Below, in pieces: positions 7,123-8,466 of a stretch of DNA of 8,466 bases. Each line of letters opens with the position of its first letter. Position 1 is the first letter of the stretch. The notes beneath the pieces are model-generated. The model worked only from the letters and a program-made list of their open reading frames with translations, was not told where the DNA came from and ran no database searches. The stretch spans positions 1 through 8,466 of the forward strand of contig CAMCJW010000117.1 in NCBI GenBank assembly GCA_945875195.1. The letters run 5' to 3'. Position numbers and translations under genes: made by a program. This stretch comes from Chitinophaga pinensis. GTDB lineage: Bacteria; Bacteroidota; Bacteroidia; UKL13-3.

Positions 7123-8466
7123 TTAAGGCAATAATCTACCGTACATTCTAGGGAAAGGAATACTCTCACGCACATGAGGCAATTTACAAACCCAGGTTAC
7201 AAGTCGTTCCAAACCTAATCCAAATCCTGCATGTGGCACTGTGCCATACCTGCGCAAATCAAGGTACCATTCAAAAGCTTCCATTGGTAATTGGTGCTCG
7301 TTGATTTTTTCAATCAATAATTTTTCATCAGTTTCACGCTCGCCGCCACCTACAATTTCACCATAACCTTCTGGTGCTAAAACATCCACTCCACGTGCAA
7401 ATTTTGAGTTATCAGGATCACGTTTTAAGTAGAAAGCTTTTACCTCATGAGGCCAGTTATAAACCATAATAGGCACATCAAATAGGCGCGTTATTACCGT
7501 TTCATCGCTACCACCTAAATCGTTTCCATAGGTAAAATTACGCGCACTATTTAACCATTGAGGAATGTTTCTTTCATTCTCCTCCAAATCACCTAACTCT
7601 TGTTTGAGTTTATCTATTTGCGCTTGGTTAAAACCAATTTCACCCTTTTTCATGCCAGGAGTTTTTATTTTTTCTTCACGCTCAGTAATTTCGGTTTGAA
7701 CCAAAATAATTCTAGCTTTTACAGTTGCTAACTCATCTTCAAGCGAAGTGATTGCATTATTACCATTCACATCTTGCTCGCCTTTGATGATGCGCACTGC
7801 CTCATCATAGGTTAAGCGAGGAAATGGCTTAACAATATTTTTTAGTATTTCGGTATCTCGCCCAATAATAGCCAATTCTTTTTCGCAACCAGCCAAAACA
7901 GAACTTACTACCGAACGGAGGAAATTCTCTATTAAATCCATGTTTTCGAAAATATCATAGAAAGCCATTTCTGGTTCTATCATCCAAAACTCACTTAAGT
8001 GGCGTCTTGTTTTAGATTTTTCGGCACGGAATGTAGGACCAAAGGTATAAATTTTACCCATTGAAAAAGCCATGGCTTCACCATATAATTGACCACTCTG
8101 ACTCAAATATGCGGGATCGCCATAGAAATCAGTTTCAAAAAGATTACTGGTACCTTCACAAGCATTTCCTGTAAATAAAGGAGCGTCCATTTGCACAAAT
8201 CCCTCCTTTTGAAAAAACTCGTGAATAGCAAATATAATTTTATTACGGATTCGCATGATGGCCCATTGACGCTGGCTACGAAGCCATAAATGACGTTTGT
8301 CCATCAAGAAATCTACTCCATGTTCCTTTTTAGCAATTGGGTAATCGTTGGATTCACCAATTAATTTTATGCTAGTAGCTTGTAATTCAAATCCACCCAT
8401 TTGGCGCTCATCTTTGAGCACTTTACCAGTAATTTGAAGGGAAGACTCTAAAGTTACCTTGCGCGC
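7123..8466 (-). CDS. asnS: Asparaginyl-tRNA synthetase, N-terminus cut by window edge
   Basis: Class II aminoacyl-tRNA synthetase that charges tRNA-Asn with asparagine in the cytoplasm. The frame is open to base 8466 (…SSLQITGKV before the GTG at 8421), so 447 residues are present and roughly 60-70 from the N-terminal OB-fold are missing. The GTG at 8421 is internal. Counting from that GTG codon, the motifs are: motif 1 region FFQKEGFVQMDAPLFTG (69-85), YLSQSGQLYGEA (105-116), motif 2 FRAEKSKTRRHLSEFWMIEP (131-150), GEIVGGGERE (354-363) and motif 3 GFGLGLERL (399-407), ending IPFPRMYGRLLP. The GQLYGE context and the HLSEFWMIEPE form separate it from AspRS. Between AVRII and YGNDL it has about 83 residues where E. 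coli AsnRS has about 11: a charged, coiled-coil-like insert at roughly 213-295. It is the first visible gene of a three-gene minus-strand cluster. Confidence 0.96.
   Translation of the reverse strand, partial: ARKVTLESSLQITGKVLKDERQMGGFELQATSIKLIGESNDYPIAKKEHGVDFLMDKRHLWLRSQRQWAIMRIRNKIIFAIHEFFQKEGFVQMDAPLFTGNACEGTSNLFETDFYGDPAYLSQSGQLYGEAMAFSMGKIYTFGPTFRAEKSKTRRHLSEFWMIEPEMAFYDIFENMDLIENFLRSVVSSVLAGCEKELAIIGRDTEILKNIVKPFPRLTYDEAVRIIKGEQDVNGNNAITSLEDELATVKARIILVQTEITEREEKIKTPGMKKGEIGFNQAQIDKLKQELGDLEENERNIPQWLNSARNFTYGNDLGGSDETVITRLFDVPIMVYNWPHEVKAFYLKRDPDNSKFARGVDVLAPEGYGEIVGGGERETDEKLLIEKINEHQLPMEAFEWYLDLRRYGTVPHAGFGLGLERLVTWVCKLPHVRESIPFPRMYGRLLP
7686..7707. repeat. Dispersed imperfect palindrome, copy 3 (inside asnS insert)
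   Basis: All 22 bases are identical to 1017-1038. On the asnS coding strand it encodes ILVQTEI, within the charged coiled-coil-like insertion rather than in the conserved catalytic core. The flanking sequence does not match copy 1, so this is a short element and not part of a longer duplication. Confidence 0.6.

Noticed and set aside
7123..8421. Start of asnS at GTG 8421
   Set aside because: The frame continues to the window end with OB-fold sequence (SSLQITGKV) typical of AsnRS; the true start is outside.

Overview
The window looks like a chromosomal segment of a Bacteroidota bacterium. The evidence is a low-GC sequence, a promoter of the Bacteroidota type (TTTG, 19 bases, TANNTTTG), starts without Shine-Dalgarno sequences, a C-terminal type IX secretion sorting domain, a SusC/BtuB-style outer-membrane economy and a beta-helix protein of a type common in that phylum. 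The sequence does not fix the genus; an environmental Chitinophagales/Sphingobacteriales-like lineage is only a guess.

Left part (1-1006, + strand): the C-terminal 334 residues of a secreted right-handed beta-helix protein. A 412-base gap follows (1007-1418). It holds a dispersed palindromic repeat, a good Bacteroidota promoter, a clear adenosylcobalamin (B12) riboswitch and a possible terminator-like expression platform.

Centre (1419-5574, + strand): four tightly packed genes (gaps of 1, 4 and 2 bases) behind the riboswitch. They are a BtuB-like TonB-dependent receptor, a DUF4465 protein with a T9SS sorting domain, a BtuG-like beta-propeller lipoprotein and a 58-residue Cys-rich DUF5522 protein. 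The first three fit a surface B12-capture and import machine: the lipoprotein and possibly the DUF4465 protein would capture corrinoid at the surface, and the receptor would pass it across the outer membrane. When B12 is plentiful the riboswitch should switch the whole set off. Why a DUF5522 protein follows is unclear.

Right part (8466-5575, - strand): asnS (missing its N-terminus at the window edge), a BamA/TamA-type outer-membrane barrel protein without POTRA domains, and a DgkA-type lipid kinase, with gaps of 12 and 9 bases, probably one transcript. The two operons converge and their stop codons abut with no base between them.

The least expected observations are a 22-base exact repeat, with a third related copy that is a perfect 16-base palindrome, found near the btuB promoter, inside btuB and inside asnS; a charged insertion of about 70 residues in AsnRS that carries one of those copies; and TTG starts for both outer-membrane barrel genes. 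No tRNA, rRNA, CRISPR array or insertion sequence was seen.
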